A program made the translations under genes and the position numbers. Of a stretch of DNA of 64,000 nucleotides, positions 44,529 through 53,279 are shown piece by piece. Source of the DNA: Streptomyces syringium (GTDB lineage: Bacteria; Actinomycetota; Actinomycetes; Streptomycetales; Streptomycetaceae); assembly GCF_017876625.1 (NCBI RefSeq), contig NZ_JAGIOH010000001.1, positions 6,593,501-6,657,500 on the forward strand, given 5' to 3'. The number at the start of each line of letters is the position of its first letter. Positions within the stretch are counted from its first letter, which is position 1. The notes under the pieces were generated by a model. The model saw only the letters and a list, made by a program, of their open reading frames with translations. It searched no databases and had not been told where the DNA came from.

Positions 44529-45160
44529 CCGGCAGGCACAGGCGGCCACCGCCCGGGGGAGAGCACACCGAGTACGTACGCCTTGGCCACCAGCGCCGTA
44601 CGGTTGCTCACCCGCCAGCGCCGGGTGAGCCGGGCCAGGTGGTAATTGACCCCGTCCACGGTCAGCCCGACCGCCTTGCCCACGGCGGCCGTCGTGGCCC
44701 CCGACGCCGCCAGCGCGAGGATCCGGGCCTCCACCTCGCTCACCTCCGCCTCCGGCGGCGCCACGGGCGGCGGCGGTCCGGCCGCCCGCACCCGCAGCAC
44801 CACCAGCAGCATCGGGTACGTCGGGGACGGCTCGCCGACCGGGTCCACCAGCAGCTCGCCCTCGCGCTCGGCGCCGTCCGCGTCCACCGGTGGCCAGCAC
44901 ACCTCGACGCGGTAGCGGGAGCGGTGGCCCAGCCGCAGCGCCTCACCGAGCCGGTCGAGCTGGGCGGTGGCGCGGGGGCGGAAGAGGTCCAGCACATTGC
45001 GGCCCCGCAGCCGCCCGGGGACCGCGCCCCACTCGGCGGCCATGGCCGGGTTGGCGACGGTGATCTCCCCGTCCGCCCGGCAGACGGCGATCGGTGTCGG
45101 GATCCGGTCGAGCAGCAGCAGGAAGTGGTTGCGCCAGGCGATGTACTCGTCGCTGCTCAT
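44474..45160 (-). CDS. PAS domain LuxR-type regulator
   Basis: 228 aa. PAS-like sensor at residues 10-115 (RIPTPIAVCRADGEITVANPA, GRNVLDLFRP). A Pro-rich linker (AAGPPPPVAPPEAEV) leads to a LuxR/GerE HTH: VSEVEARILALAASGATTAA, VGLTVDGVNYHLARLTRRW, RVSNRTALVAKAYVLGVL. ATG 45160 has GGGAGG upstream. It is divergent from the P450-reductase gene 141 bp away, with a palindrome between them, so control of that gene (possibly with ligand, heme or flavin sensing by PAS) is a reasonable inference. Confidence 0.87.
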   Translation of the reverse strand: MSSDEYIAWRNHFLLLLDRIPTPIAVCRADGEITVANPAMAAEWGAVPGRLRGRNVLDLFRPRATAQLDRLGEALRLGHRSRYRVEVCWPPVDADGAEREGELLVDPVGEPSPTYPMLLVVLRVRAAGPPPPVAPPEAEVSEVEARILALAASGATTAAVGKAVGLTVDGVNYHLARLTRRWRVSNRTALVAKAYVLGVLSPGRWPPVPAGQRVRSTQSPHMPPEGTR

Positions 45161-45239
45161 GCCCGCGGGCCTCCCGCTCGTACCGTGCTCCTGCGAGGCC
45201 CCTGACGTGCTCGCGCGCAAGAGCGGCACGCCGCGGACC

Positions 45240-45257
45240 ACTGCACAATCATGCAGT
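45240..45257. promoter_or_regulatory. Palindrome ACTGCA-N6-TGCAGT in the divergent promoter
   Basis: Perfect 6-bp arms (45240-45245, 45252-45257), 44 bp before the P450-reductase start and 80 bp before the regulator start. Suits binding of a dimeric LuxR-type regulator. Confidence 0.5.
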
Positions 45258-45300
45258 CGCCGCCGACGGCACCCCCCGCCGGGGCGGTCAGCCTGGACGC

Positions 45301-48300
45301 ATGACCCACGCGACCCTCGCGCAGCCCGCGCACGCCCTGCCCGCCGCACGTGTCGAGCCGTCAGGCACAGCGGTACCAGGCACAGAGCCGTCAGGCACCG
45401 GCGACGGTGCCGTTCCCGTGGTGGACATCTCCGCCGTCGGTGCCGGTGCCACCCCCGTCCAGCAGGCGATGCGGCTGGCCCGCCGGCACGGCCCGGTCTT
45501 CCGGCGCAGGCTCAACGGCCTCGACACCCTCTTCGTCAGCTCGCTCGACCTGGTCACCGAGCTCGCCGACGAGGAACGCTTCAGCAAATACGTCGGCCCG
45601 GCCCTGGAGAACGTCCGCGAGTTCGCCGCCGACGGACTGTTCACCGCGTACAACGACGAGCCCAACTGGGGCAAGGCCCACGACATCCTGATGCCCGCCT
45701 TCGCCCTCGGGTCGATGCGCGCCTACCACCCGGCCATGCTGCGGGTCGCCCGCCGCCTCATCTCCTCCTGGGACGCCCGGCTCGGCCGGGGCACGCCCGT
45801 CGACGTCCCCGAGGACATGACCCGGATGACGCTCGACACCATCGGCCTCGCCGGGTTCGGCTACGACTTCGAGTCGTTCGCCCGCGAGGAGCCGCACCCC
45901 TTCGTCGGCGCCATGGTGCGCTGCCTGGACTGGAGCATGAACGCCCTCGGGCGCGCACCCGGCGGCGACCACAGCGCCGAGGACGAGGCGTTCCGGTCGG
46001 ACGCCGCCTTCCTCGCCACGGTCGTCGACGACGTCATCAGTGCCCGTACGGCCGCCGGGGACGACCGCACCGACGACCTCCTCGGCCTCATGCTCGGCGC
46101 CCCGCACCCGGTGGACGGCACCACCCTCGACCTCGCCAACATCCGCAACCAGGTCATCACCTTCCTCATCGCCGGCCACGAGACCACCTCCGGGGCGCTG
46201 TCCTTCGCGCTCCACCACCTCCTGAAGGACCCCGTCGCGCTGCGGCTCGCCCAGCGGGAGACGGACGAACTGTGGGGCGATACCGAGGACCCGGAGCCGA
46301 CGTTCGAGGACGTCGGGCGGCTGCGCTGGACCCGGCAGGTGCTCAGCGAGGCGCTGCGACTGTGGCCCACCGCCGCCGCCTTCAGCCGCCAGGCCCGCGA
46401 GGACACCTTCCTCGGCGGCCGCTACCCGCTGCGCGCGGGGCAGGGCGTCACCGTCCTCACGCCGCTGCTCCACCGGGACGCCGTCTGGGGCGACAACCCC
46501 GAGCTGTTCGACCCCACCCGCTTCGCCCCCGAGGCGGAGGCGGCCCGCTCCCCGCACGCGTACAAGCCCTTCGGTACGGGCGAACGCGCTTGCATCGGGC
46601 GGCAGTTCGCCCTGCACGAGGCCACCATGCTGCTCGGGCTGCTGGTGCACCGCTACCGCTTCATCGACCACACCGGCTACCGGCTGCGGATCAAGGAGAC
46701 ACTGACCCTCAAGCCGGACGGCTTCACCCTCACCCTCGCCCGCCGCACCCCCGCCGACCGGGCCGGGGTCCGCGCCGCCCTGCCCGGCCGCGCCGCCCCC
46801 GCCGTGCGCACGGACCCCGGTGACGGCGACGAACGGCCCACCCGCGCCCGCCAGGGCACCGGACTGCTCGTCCTGCACGGCAGCAACTACGGCACCTGCC
46901 GCGACTTCGCCCGCAACCTCGCCGACGAGGCCGCCGCCCTCGGCTTCGACGCCACCGTCGCCCCGCTCGACGCGCACGCCGGCGCCCTGCCCACCGACGC
47001 GCCCGTCGTCATCGTCGCCGCCTCCTACAACGGCCGGCCGACGGACGACGCGGCCGCCTTCACCCGGTGGGCCGAGGCGGCCGCACCGGGTGCCGCCACC
47101 GGAGTCACCTACGCCGTCCTCGGCGTCGGCGACCGCAACTGGGCCGCCACCTACCAGCGCGTGCCCACCCTCCTCGACGAGCGGCTCGCGGAGCTCGGCG
47201 CCACCCGGCTGCTGCCCCGCGCCGAGGCCGACGCCTCGGGCGATCTGACCGGCGCGATCGAGGACTTCGCCCACGCCCTGCGCCGGGCGCTCCTGGAACG
47301 GCACGGCGACCCGGCGTCGATCGGGACGGACGCCCCCGCCTCCGCCGCTGTTCAGCCCGCCTGTACCGTCACCGAGATCACCGGCGACCCGCTCACCGCA
47401 CTCGCCGGCCGGCACGGCATGGTGCCCATGACGGTCACCGAGGCGTACCCCCTCACCGCACCCGCGCACCCGCGCGCCAAGCACTTCCTGAGGCTCGCCC
47501 TCCCCGACGGGGTGGAGTACCGCACGGCCGACCACCTCGCCGTGCTCCCCGCCAACGCCCCGCACCTCGTCGCCCGCGCCGCGGACCTCCTCGGCCTGGA
47601 CCCGGACACCGTCCTCGCCGTGCGGCCGAACGGTCCGGGCCGGCCGGGCCCGGGCACCCTGGTCCTCGACCGGCCGCTGACCGTACGGGAGATCCTCACC
47701 CACCACGTCGAACTCCAGGACCGGCCCACGCCCCGGCAACTGGCCGCCCTCGCCGACCGCCACCCCTGCCCGCCCGAACAGGCCGCCCTGCGGGCCCTGT
47801 CCGCCGACGACCCGCGCACCCTCCTGGACCTGATCGAGGACCACCCCGCGCTGCGCGGCACGCTCGGCCCGGCGGCCGTGCCCGACCTGCTGCCGCCCAT
47901 GCGGCCCCGGATGTACTCCATCTCCTCCTCGCCGGCCGCCACGGGGTCCGGCCATCTCGACCTCATGGTCTCCTTGCTGCGCGCCCCCGCCCGCTCCGGC
48001 CGGGGCGAGTACCGGGGAACGGGCTCGGGGTACCTCGCCGGCCTCCGGCCGGGCGACACCGTCCTCGCCCGCGTCCAGCCGTGCCGCGCGGACTTCCGTA
48101 TCCCGCACGGGACGGGGACCCCCGTCGTCATGGTGGCCGCGGGCACGGGCCTCGCCCCCTTCCGGGGCGCGGTCGCCGACCGTCGCGCCCTCCTCGCGAC
48201 CGGCGCCGAACTCGCCCCCGCGCTGCTGTACTTCGGCTGCGACGCACCGGAAGCGGACTTCCTGCACGCGGCCGAACTGCGCGCCGCCGAGGAGGCGGGC

Positions 48301-48594
48301 GCGGTCTGGCTGCGGCCCGCCTTCAGCGCCGGCCCCCGGCCCGGCGGCGCCGAGGGCATCCGCTACGTCCAGCACCGCATCGCCGCCGAGGGGGAGGAGG
48401 TCTGGGCGCTGCTGGAGGCCGGGGCGCGCGTGTACGTGTGCGGTGACGGCGCCCGGATGGCACCGGGCGTCCGCGCGGCCCTGCGTGAGCTGTACGCCCG
48501 CCGGACGGGCGCGGACACCACCGCCTGCGAAGCCTGGCTGCGCGAGCTGACCGCAGCGGGCCGCTATGTGGAGGACGTCTACGGGGCGAGCTGA
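45301..48594 (+). CDS. Self-sufficient cytochrome P450 - reductase fusion (CYP102/BM3-like)
   Basis: 1,097 aa. Heme domain about 30-480: I-helix AGHETT (291-296), K-helix EALR (350-353), heme loop FGTGERACIG with Cys431. FMN flavodoxin-like domain about 520-665 (LLVLHGSNYGTCRDFA, VIVAASYNGRP, VLGVGDRNW). FAD/NADPH domain about 690-1,097 (PRMYSISSSP, VMVAAGTGLAPFRG, VYVCGDG). Order and size match P450 BM3, a fatty-acid hydroxylase needing only NADPH. The first 45 residues are an extra Ala/Pro/Gly-rich tail with a PSGT repeat. ATG 45301 was chosen as the first in-frame Met after the palindrome; no good RBS is seen. Confidence 0.95.
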   Translation: MTHATLAQPAHALPAARVEPSGTAVPGTEPSGTGDGAVPVVDISAVGAGATPVQQAMRLARRHGPVFRRRLNGLDTLFVSSLDLVTELADEERFSKYVGPALENVREFAADGLFTAYNDEPNWGKAHDILMPAFALGSMRAYHPAMLRVARRLISSWDARLGRGTPVDVPEDMTRMTLDTIGLAGFGYDFESFAREEPHPFVGAMVRCLDWSMNALGRAPGGDHSAEDEAFRSDAAFLATVVDDVISARTAAGDDRTDDLLGLMLGAPHPVDGTTLDLANIRNQVITFLIAGHETTSGALSFALHHLLKDPVALRLAQRETDELWGDTEDPEPTFEDVGRLRWTRQVLSEALRLWPTAAAFSRQAREDTFLGGRYPLRAGQGVTVLTPLLHRDAVWGDNPELFDPTRFAPEAEAARSPHAYKPFGTGERACIGRQFALHEATMLLGLLVHRYRFIDHTGYRLRIKETLTLKPDGFTLTLARRTPADRAGVRAALPGRAAPAVRTDPGDGDERPTRARQGTGLLVLHGSNYGTCRDFARNLADEAAALGFDATVAPLDAHAGALPTDAPVVIVAASYNGRPTDDAAAFTRWAEAAAPGAATGVTYAVLGVGDRNWAATYQRVPTLLDERLAELGATRLLPRAEADASGDLTGAIEDFAHALRRALLERHGDPASIGTDAPASAAVQPACTVTEITGDPLTALAGRHGMVPMTVTEAYPLTAPAHPRAKHFLRLALPDGVEYRTADHLAVLPANAPHLVARAADLLGLDPDTVLAVRPNGPGRPGPGTLVLDRPLTVREILTHHVELQDRPTPRQLAALADRHPCPPEQAALRALSADDPRTLLDLIEDHPALRGTLGPAAVPDLLPPMRPRMYSISSSPAATGSGHLDLMVSLLRAPARSGRGEYRGTGSGYLAGLRPGDTVLARVQPCRADFRIPHGTGTPVVMVAAGTGLAPFRGAVADRRALLATGAELAPALLYFGCDAPEADFLHAAELRAAEEAGAVWLRPAFSAGPRPGGAEGIRYVQHRIAAEGEEVWALLEAGARVYVCGDGARMAPGVRAALRELYARRTGADTTACEAWLRELTAAGRYVEDVYGAS

Positions 48595-48708
48595 GCGACC
48601 CCCGTTCCCGCCACTTGATCAACTCCCGTACCCTGCTCCTCGTTCGTAACAGAGATTCGTCACAGCGTCATGCGGCACGGCGACAACAGAACGAAAGCGG
48701 TGGGGGAC

Positions 48709-49767
48709 ATGCGCGCGGTCACGCGTACGGGAATGGTCGCGGTGGCGGCAGCGGCGGCGGTGGCCACCACGGTGGCCCCGGCGGGGGCGCGGACCACGGG
48801 CGCGGCGGCGGGCGCCGCCACCGCGCCCTACTCCGCGACGACGTCCGTCGGCCTCCACAACGCCTACCTCCAGGACAAGTACCCCTACTTCGCCGACGCC
48901 CTCGACTCCGGGGCCTCGCTCCTCGAACTCGACGTCTGGACGAACGGCTTCGGCGGGCGCGCCTTCCGCGTCTCGCACGCCAACCCGGTGCGCAACGCCA
49001 ACAACTGCGAGGGTGCCACGTCCCCGGCCGAGCTGCGCACCAAGTCCCGCAACCAGCCCCTGGCCGGCTGCCTCGCCGACATCCGGGCCTGGCACGACGC
49101 CAACCCCGGCCACCGGCCCGTCTTCCTCAAGGTGGAGATGAAGGACGGCTTCAACGCGGACAGCGGACGCGGCCCCGCCGAGCTGGACGCCCTGCTCACC
49201 GAGAAGCTCGGCGACGCCCTCTACCGGCCCGCCGACCTCGTGGCCGGCCACGGCGACCTCGATCGGGCCGTACGGGCCGGCGGCTGGCCCAGCCGGTCGG
49301 CGCTCGCGGGCAAGTTCGTCGTCGAGCTGATCCCCGGCACGGTGGAGGAGGGCAACCCCGCCGACCGGCTGTGGACGGACCGGGAGTACGCCACGCACCT
49401 GCGCGACCTCGCCGCCGCCGGCCGGCTCCGCCGGGCGGGGGCCTTCCCCGCCGTGCACGGCGCGGTGGCCGGCGATCCGCGCACGCGCTACGCCGACGCC
49501 TCCATCCGCCCCTGGTTCGTGGTCTTCGACGGCGACGCCGCCACCTACGCCAAGGGCGGCATCGACACCGCCTGGTACGACGACCGGCACTACCTCGTGG
49601 TCATGACCGACGCGCACAAGGTGCCGCCCGTCATCGACGGCACCAGGCCGACCGAGGCCGAGGCGCGCGCCCGCGTCACCCTCATGGCCAGGAACCACGC
49701 CAGCTTCGCGACCGCCGACTGGTACCCCCTGCCGAAGGCCCTCTCCACGGTGGTCCCGCGCGGCTGA
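48709..49767 (+). CDS. Secreted PI-PLC-superfamily protein (Ca2+-dependent phosphoinositide PLC type)
   Basis: 352 aa. Signal peptide GMVAVAAAAAVATTVAPAGA. The start of the TIM barrel reads TSVGLHNAYLQDKYPYFADA, with LLELDVWTN and FRVSHANPV carrying the two histidine/acidic motifs of the PLC-like phosphodiesterase superfamily, and VFLKVEMKDGF further on. It would cleave a phospholipid or glycerophosphodiester outside the cell. ATG 48709 has GGTGGGGG; ATG 48670 is the alternative. Upstream, TTCGTAACAG and TTCGTCACAG form a spaced direct repeat of unknown meaning. Confidence 0.8.
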   Translation: MRAVTRTGMVAVAAAAAVATTVAPAGARTTGAAAGAATAPYSATTSVGLHNAYLQDKYPYFADALDSGASLLELDVWTNGFGGRAFRVSHANPVRNANNCEGATSPAELRTKSRNQPLAGCLADIRAWHDANPGHRPVFLKVEMKDGFNADSGRGPAELDALLTEKLGDALYRPADLVAGHGDLDRAVRAGGWPSRSALAGKFVVELIPGTVEEGNPADRLWTDREYATHLRDLAAAGRLRRAGAFPAVHGAVAGDPRTRYADASIRPWFVVFDGDAATYAKGGIDTAWYDDRHYLVVMTDAHKVPPVIDGTRPTEAEARARVTLMARNHASFATADWYPLPKALSTVVPRG

Positions 49768-49785
49768 CCGGCACGGGCACCGGGA

Positions 49786-50007
49786 TCAGGCGCTGTCCTC
49801 CAGCCGGAAGCCGACCTTCAGGCCCACCTGGTAGTGACCGACCTTGCCCTGGTCGAAGTGCCCCCTGATCTGCGTGACCTCGAACCAGTCGAGGTTGCGC
49901 AGGGTCTGCGAGGCACGGGCGAGCCCGTTGCGAACGGCGGCGTCCACGCCGTCCGGGGAGGAACCGACGATCTCGGTCACGCGGTAGGTGTGGCTGTGGT
50001 GCGACAT
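49786..50007 (-). CDS. Dodecin (flavin-storage protein)
   Basis: 73 aa, right size for dodecin. The sequence HTYRVTEIVGSSPDGVDAA then LRNLDWFEVTQIRGHFD matches the family: Trp in LDWFEV stacks on the isoalloxazine and Gln in TQIRG contacts the pyrimidine edge. It assembles into a hollow 12-mer that buffers FMN/FAD or coenzyme A. ATG 50007 has GGAGAGC upstream. Convergent to the phospholipase gene, with 18 bp between stops. Confidence 0.95.
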   Translation of the reverse strand: MSHHSHTYRVTEIVGSSPDGVDAAVRNGLARASQTLRNLDWFEVTQIRGHFDQGKVGHYQVGLKVGFRLEDSA

Positions 50008-50108
50008 GAGTGCTCTCCGGGCGACTGGGCGGCCTTGACATCTCCACCGTGGTGCACCCGGCGACGACGCGCGAGGCGAGCGCCGCTGTTGGCGTGGCCC
50101 ACCGGAAA

Positions 50109-50130
50109 CAGCCCGTCCGGCGATCGAGGG
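50109..50130 (+). repeat. Dispersed repeat, copy in the dodecin upstream region
   Basis: 22-bp core with GATCG in place of GATTG. A 14-bp palindrome GGCTGAGCTCAGCC (50132-50145) separates it from the next copy. Confidence 0.8.
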
Positions 50131-50150
50131 CGGCTGAGCTCAGCCAGAAC

Positions 50151-50196
50151 CAGCCCGTCCGGCGATCGAGGACACCGCCGCGCAGCGGAGGTGCAC
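50151..50196 (+). repeat. Dispersed repeat, long copy
   Basis: 46-bp unit, one mismatch to the reverse complement of 34882-34927, 15 kb away. It follows the egtD stop in the egt operon's reading direction and may form its mRNA end. Confidence 0.85.
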
Positions 50197-50218
50197 GCAA
50201 CGGCCCGCAAGGCACGCC

Positions 50219-51202
50219 CTACCCCCGCCCGGCCGCAGGCCGGTCCGGCACCGACAACGACAGGGCGAAGCGGCCCTCTTCGTCCGTCCACCAGTGGCTC
50301 ATGCGCAGCCCGGCCTCCGCCAGCTCCCCGGCGACCCCGTCCCGGCGGAACTTCGCCGACACCTCCGTGCGCAGCTCCTCGCCCGCCGCGAAGTGCACCG
50401 CGAGGTCCAGCGCGGGGATCTTCACCACGAGCGCCGTACGGGCCCGCAGCCGCATCTCGATCCACTCCCGCCGCGCGTCCCACAGGGCCACGTGCGCGAA
50501 GTCGTCGGGGTCGAAGTCCGCGCCGAGCTCGCGGTTGACGACGGCGAGGACGTTCTTGTTGAAGGCGGCCGTCACCCCGGCCGCGTCGTCGTACGCGGCG
50601 ACCAGCGTCCGCTCGTCCTTCACGAGGTCCGTGCCGAGCAGCAGGGCGTCGCCGGGAGCGAGCTCGGACCGGACGGCCGTGAGGAACGCCACCCGCTCGG
50701 CGGGCAGCAGATTGCCGATGGTGCCGCCGAGGAAGGCGACCAGGCGCGGGCCGGGCGTCTCGGGCAGGGCCAGGCCGTACTGGAAGTCGGCGACGAGGGC
50801 GTGCACGGTCAGCGCCGGGTGTTCGGCGAGCAGCGTGCCGGCCGCGCCCCGCAGGGCGCTCTCGCTGACGTCGACGGGCACGTAGTGGTCGAGGGCGGGC
50901 AGGGCGCGGATGAGGTGGCGGGTCTTGTCGGAGGACCCCGAGCCCAGCTCCACGAGCGTCCGGGCGCCGGTGGCCCCGGCGATCTCCGTGGCGCGGCCGA
51001 TGAGGATCTCCCGCTCGGCGCGCGTCGGGTAGTACTCGGGCAGCAGGGTGATCTCGTCGAACAGTTCACTGCCCCGGGCGTCGTAGAACCACTTCGGCGG
51101 CAGTTCCTTGGGGTTTCGGGTGAGCCCCGTGGCGACGTCCGCGCGCAGGGCCGCGGCGGTCGCGTCGAGGGGGAGGGTGCGGGTCAGGGCGAACTGGCTC
51201 AC
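50219..51202 (-). CDS. egtD: L-histidine N-alpha-methyltransferase EgtD
   Basis: 327 aa. Trimethylates histidine to hercynine with three SAM. Family motifs: PKWFYDARGSELFDEITLLP, YYPTRAEREIL, SAM loop VELGSGSSDKTR, and FLGGTIGNL. GTG 51202 overlaps the egtC stop (GTGA). Last gene of the egtA-B-C-D operon, all coupled by 1-4 bp overlaps. Confidence 0.97.
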   Translation of the reverse strand: MSQFALTRTLPLDATAAALRADVATGLTRNPKELPPKWFYDARGSELFDEITLLPEYYPTRAEREILIGRATEIAGATGARTLVELGSGSSDKTRHLIRALPALDHYVPVDVSESALRGAAGTLLAEHPALTVHALVADFQYGLALPETPGPRLVAFLGGTIGNLLPAERVAFLTAVRSELAPGDALLLGTDLVKDERTLVAAYDDAAGVTAAFNKNVLAVVNRELGADFDPDDFAHVALWDARREWIEMRLRARTALVVKIPALDLAVHFAAGEELRTEVSAKFRRDGVAGELAEAGLRMSHWWTDEEGRFALSLSVPDRPAAGRG

Positions 51203-51954
51203 AGACAGGGCTCCTTGAGCGTGCGCAGCGTGATGTCGGTGGGGGTCGCGGTGAGGAGGGTGCGGTCGGGGACCTCCACCCAGCGCGGATCGTCGTCGTA
51301 CGGCTCGGAGGCCACGGCCGTCCGGCCGTCCGGGCCGCTGAGGTACCAGAGGGTGTCCCCCCAGGCGGTGGCGGCTATCGCGGTGCCGTCGGTGAGCAGG
51401 AGGTTGAGCCGGGAGCCGGGGGCGGCGTCGGCCAGCGCCCGGACCGTCCCGGCCAGCGCCGGTCCCATCGCCTCGCCCTCCCGCAGCCGGTGTTCCACGA
51501 GGGCCCAGACGAACGCGGAGTCACAGCGCGCGGCCAGCCGCAGCAGCGCCACCGGGGGCAGCAGCGCCGCGAGCGGCGCCGCGGTCTCCGGCCACCCGGT
51601 CAGTGCGCCGTTGTGACTGAACAGCCACGGCCCGGCCGTGAACGGGGCCGCGCCCGCCTCCCCGTCCGGGTCCGCGACGGTCGCGTCCCGCACCGAGGCG
51701 AGCAGTGCCCCGGTGCGGACGACCCGGGCGAGATCGAGGAACGAGCCGTCCGCCCAGATCGGCCCGGCCCGCCGGTAGCGCGCGGGCACCGGGTCGCCCG
51801 CCGCGTACCAGCCGATGCCGAACCCGTCGGCGTTGACCGTCCCGTGCAACTGCCGCCGCGGCGCCCACGACTGCCGGAAGAGCGAGTGCGCAGGCGCGAG
51901 AACGCTCTCGCCGAGGGGCGCCTCGGGCCCCACGACGGCCAGATGCCGGCACAT
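51199..51954 (-). CDS. egtC: EgtC, gamma-glutamyl-hercynylcysteine sulfoxide amidohydrolase
   Basis: 251 aa, class II glutamine-amidotransferase fold. Cys2 (MCRHLAVVG) becomes the N-terminal nucleophile after Met removal. NADGFGIGWY and FSHNGALTGW are family motifs. It removes the glutamyl group from the EgtB product. ATG overlaps the egtB stop by one base (TGATG). Confidence 0.96.
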   Translation of the reverse strand: MCRHLAVVGPEAPLGESVLAPAHSLFRQSWAPRRQLHGTVNADGFGIGWYAAGDPVPARYRRAGPIWADGSFLDLARVVRTGALLASVRDATVADPDGEAGAAPFTAGPWLFSHNGALTGWPETAAPLAALLPPVALLRLAARCDSAFVWALVEHRLREGEAMGPALAGTVRALADAAPGSRLNLLLTDGTAIAATAWGDTLWYLSGPDGRTAVASEPYDDDPRWVEVPDRTLLTATPTDITLRTLKEPCL

Positions 51955-53279
51955 CAGACGGGATCCGCGTCACGGGCGGTACGGAAGCCCGCGAAGATCT
52001 GCCGGCGCACCGGCAGGTCCCAGTTGCGGAACGTCCCCCGGCAGGCGACGGCGTCGACGGCGAAGGAGCCGCCGCGCAGCACCTTGTGGGAGTCGCCGAA
52101 GAACACCTCGGAGTACTCGCGGTAGGGGAACGCCCGGAAACCGGGGTAGGGCAGGAAATCGCTCGATGTCCACTCCCACACGTCACCGATCAGCTGCCGT
52201 ACGCCCAGCGGCGAGTCACCCGCGGCATAGGCCCCCACCGGCGCCGGCCGCAGATGGCGCTGGCCGAGATTGGCCCGCTCGGGGGTGGGATCGGCATCCC
52301 CCCACGGATAGCGCAGCGAGCGGCCGGAGACCGGGTCGTGGCGGGCCGCCTTCTCCCACTCCGCCTCCGTGGGCAGCCGCCGCCCCGCCCACGCCGCGTA
52401 CGCCGCCGCCTCGTACCAGCCGACGTGCAGCACCGGCTCGTCCGGCGGTACGGGCTCGACCACCCCGAACCGCCGCCGCACCCAGCCGGTGCCCTCGCGC
52501 CGCCAGAACAGCGGCGCGCCCAGCCCGTGCCGGCGGACCTGCTCCCAGCCCTCCGGATGCCACCAGCGCGGGTCGGTGTAGCCCCCGTCGTCGATGAAGC
52601 GCAGATACGCGCCGTTGCTCACCGGCAGCGTGTCGATGAAGAACGACGGCACGAAGCGGTGGTGCGCGGGCCGTTCGTTGTCCAGGGCCCACGGCTCGGT
52701 GGAGGTGCCCATCGTGAACGGGCCGCCCTCGACGCGCACCTCCGACGGCAGCAGCGCCGCGTCCGGCGCGGCCGGCGGCGGCTCCGGGGCCGACAGTGCG
52801 GCCGGGCCGCGGCGCAGCTGATGGGTGATGAGCATGGTCTCGTCGTGCTGCTGCTCGTGCTGCGCGATCATGCCGAAGGCGAAGCCCGCCTCCAGCAGCG
52901 GCCCGCCGCGCAGCGGGGCGCTGTGCAGCACGTCCAGGACCCGGTCACGGACGTCCGCGACATAGCCCCGGGCCTCGGCGGGCGCCAGCAGCGGCAGCGC
53001 CGGCCGCTCGGCACGCGGATGCTCGAACGCGTCGTACACCGAGTCGATCTCGGGCCGCAGCGCGTCGTGGCCGCCCACGGTGCGCAGCAGCCACTGCTCC
53101 TCCTGATTGCCGATGTGGGCGAGGTCCCAGACCAGCGGGGACATCAACGGCGAGTGCTGGGCGGTCAGTTCCCGCTCGTCCACACAGGCGGTGAGGACAC
53201 GGGTCCGCTCGCGCGCCGCGAGCAGGGCGTCCACCGCCCGCGAGCGGAACAGGTCGGGATCCGGGCCGGGGGCGCTCAT
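51954..53279 (-). CDS. egtB: Ergothioneine sulfoxide synthase EgtB
   Basis: 441 aa. Non-heme iron enzyme that joins hercynine to gamma-glutamylcysteine with O2. The DinB-like N-terminal domain supplies the iron histidines in WDLAHIGNQEEQW and QHEQQHDETM; the C-terminal FGE-sulfatase/C-type-lectin domain has RRLPTEAEWEKAAR, GDVWEWTSSDF and VLRGGSFAVD. ATG 53279 has AAGGAGGT, a full Shine-Dalgarno, and overlaps the egtA stop as ATGA. Confidence 0.97.
   Translation of the reverse strand: MSAPGPDPDLFRSRAVDALLAARERTRVLTACVDERELTAQHSPLMSPLVWDLAHIGNQEEQWLLRTVGGHDALRPEIDSVYDAFEHPRAERPALPLLAPAEARGYVADVRDRVLDVLHSAPLRGGPLLEAGFAFGMIAQHEQQHDETMLITHQLRRGPAALSAPEPPPAAPDAALLPSEVRVEGGPFTMGTSTEPWALDNERPAHHRFVPSFFIDTLPVSNGAYLRFIDDGGYTDPRWWHPEGWEQVRRHGLGAPLFWRREGTGWVRRRFGVVEPVPPDEPVLHVGWYEAAAYAAWAGRRLPTEAEWEKAARHDPVSGRSLRYPWGDADPTPERANLGQRHLRPAPVGAYAAGDSPLGVRQLIGDVWEWTSSDFLPYPGFRAFPYREYSEVFFGDSHKVLRGGSFAVDAVACRGTFRNWDLPVRRQIFAGFRTARDADPV

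Noticed and set aside
45391..48375. 994-residue minus-strand frame opposite the P450-reductase
   Set aside because: Gly/Glu/Val-rich mirror composition with no domain; the plus-strand gene has every catalytic motif.
48640..48670. PHO box upstream of the phospholipase-like gene
   Set aside because: The direct repeats TTCGTAACAG / TTCGTCACAG are spaced 13 bp, not 11, and do not match GTTCACC.
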